From an uncultured Lacticaseibacillus sp. (GTDB lineage: Bacteria; Bacillota; Bacilli; Lactobacillales; Lactobacillaceae), in contig CAKRHU010000096.1 in assembly GCA_934339215.1 (NCBI GenBank), positions 1 through 6,426 of the forward strand: a DNA stretch of 6,426 nucleotides, written 5' to 3'. The first letter of the stretch is position 1. Each line of letters begins with the position of its first letter. Positions 5,628 through 6,426 of the stretch are shown in pieces. A model generated the notes under the pieces. It had not been told where the DNA came from, searched no databases, and was given only the letters and a program-made list of their open reading frames with translations. The translations under genes were made by a program, and so were the position numbers.

Positions 5628-5657
5628 ACAAAAAAAGCCGAGCACTAAGCTCGACTT
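5628..5657 (-). terminator. Intrinsic terminator of purB
   Basis: On the minus strand AAGTCGAGC pairs with GCTCGGCTT (9 bp, one G-T pair) around a 5-base loop, followed by an uninterrupted T-run (5636-5630 on the + strand is seven A residues). It begins about 11 bases beyond the purB stop codon. Confidence 0.88.
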
Positions 5658-5668
5658 CAATGATTGAT

Positions 5669-6426
5669 TTAGTCACCTAACCCGATGCGGTCAAAGACTT
5701 CATCGACATGGCGCAAGTGATAGTGATAATCAAAAGCATCATCGATTTGCGCTTGGGTCAAACGATCAGTCACTTTAGGATCAGCTTCCAACAATGCGCG
5801 GAAGTCGCGGTGTTCATCCCAAGCTTTCGCCGTTTTTGGTTGGACTAAATCATAAGCGGCTTCACGCGACAAGCCGGATTCGATCAACTTCAACATCACG
5901 CGTTGGGAGAAAATCAAACCATGGGTCTTGTTCATGTTTTCGAGCATCGTTTCTGGAAAAACATCCAAGTTTTCGATGATCGTAGTGAACCGGTGCAAAA
6001 TGTAATCCAACAGGCCAGTCGCATCTGGTAACATCATGCGTTCTGCCGAAGAATGCGAAATGTCGCGTTCATGCCACAAGTTCACATCTTCCAGCGCTGG
6101 AATACTGTAACCGCGAATCACCCGCGCCAAACCGGAAACATTTTCAGAGCCGATTGGGTTGCGCTTGTGCGGCATCGCAGAGGAGCCTTTTTGACCTGGG
6201 TTGAAATGTTCTTCGACTTCATGGACTTCAGTGCGTTGCATATGGCGGACTTGCGTGGCAAAGCGTTCAACGGAGGTGGCGATCAAGCCCAAGGTTTGAA
6301 TGTAGTGGGCGTGCAAGTCACGGGGTAAGATCTGCGTGGAGATTTCTTGCGCGCGAATGCCAAGGTGTTCGCAAACATAAGCTTCAACAGCTGGCGGGGT
6401 GTTGGCGAAAGTCCCAACGGCACCAG
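5669..6426 (-). CDS. purB: Adenylosuccinate lyase, C-terminal 251 residues (runs off the right edge)
   Basis: PurB acts twice in purine synthesis: it releases fumarate from SAICAR to give AICAR, and from adenylosuccinate to give AMP. It works as a cytoplasmic homotetramer. The fragment begins [20 protein letters not shown] and contains [19 protein letters not shown], the fumarase/aspartase-superfamily signature [19 protein letters not shown] (about 6146-6190), whose flexible loop carries the catalytic Ser, and the helical C-terminus ending [16 protein letters not shown]. Compared with the usual length of about 430 residues, roughly 180 N-terminal residues, including the catalytic His of the second active-site region, lie outside the window. 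No frameshift or stop is seen. The terminator directly downstream shows it is the last gene of its transcript; the usual upstream partner in lactobacilli is purA, which cannot be checked here. Confidence 0.95.
   Translation of the reverse strand, partial: GAVGTFANTPPAVEAYVCEHLGIRAQEISTQILPRDLHAHYIQTLGLIATSVERFATQVRHMQRTEVHEVEEHFNPGQKGSSAMPHKRNPIGSENVSGLARVIRGYSIPALEDVNLWHERDISHSSAERMMLPDATGLLDYILHRFTTIIENLDVFPETMLENMNKTHGLIFSQRVMLKLIESGLSREAAYDLVQPKTAKAWDEHRDFRALLEADPKVTDRLTQAQIDDAFDYHYHLRHVDEVFDRIGLGD

Noticed and set aside
6053..6328. 91-residue open frame on the + strand
   Set aside because: It is antisense to the strongly conserved PurB signature region.
1..6426. Search for CRISPR repeats, tRNA genes, insertion sequences and attachment sites
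   Set aside because: No regularly spaced repeats, cloverleaf-like sequences, transposase or integrase fragments, or flanking terminal repeats were seen.

Overview
The window looks like chromosome from a low-to-moderate GC Gram-positive bacterium, most likely a member of the Lactobacillaceae. The reasons are strong GGAGG-type ribosome binding sites on nearly every gene, compact intrinsic terminators, and the protein types present: a DUF1858/DUF438 pair, a DUF2087 regulator with a GIY-YIG partner, and PurB next to an MFS transporter. The genus cannot be resolved from the sequence alone. No tRNA, rRNA, CRISPR array, insertion sequence or phage gene is visible.

Left part (1-913). A short DUF1858 gene and the first 24 codons of a DUF438-type gene run leftwards as a translationally coupled pair from an extended -10 promoter. 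To their right, on the + strand, lies a wrecked MFS drug-exporter gene: only about 40 N-terminal and 70 C-terminal residues survive, out of frame with each other and with an extra stop codon. A weak terminator-like hairpin still follows it.

Middle part (845-2943, + strand). An operon-like block starts behind a promoter whose -35 element sits inside an 8-bp inverted repeat, a good candidate operator. It encodes (i) a DUF2087 transcriptional regulator with an N-terminal C2H2 zinc-finger-like motif and a LuxR-type HTH, (ii) one base later, a small GIY-YIG-superfamily protein that has lost the signature tyrosines, (iii) a chloramphenicol-acetyltransferase-type O-acetyltransferase with its catalytic His and Asp, and (iv) a 106-residue protein of unknown function that may also have its own promoter. 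Regulator and GIY-YIG domains are found fused in other Firmicutes, so the split pair probably acts together. The acetyltransferase is the likely output of the module. This is the most interesting part of the window.

Right part (2984-6426, - strand). Three separately terminated genes run leftwards: partial purB (adenylosuccinate lyase, purine synthesis), an intact 12-helix MFS transporter, and a 441-residue protein with a C-terminal DEDDh exonuclease domain. The exonuclease gene converges on the middle operon. The two gene ends share one long hairpin that contains both stop codons and should terminate transcription in both directions. For four genes (the unknown 106-residue protein, the exonuclease, the MFS transporter and the GIY-YIG gene) the Shine-Dalgarno position supports a start downstream of the longest open frame.
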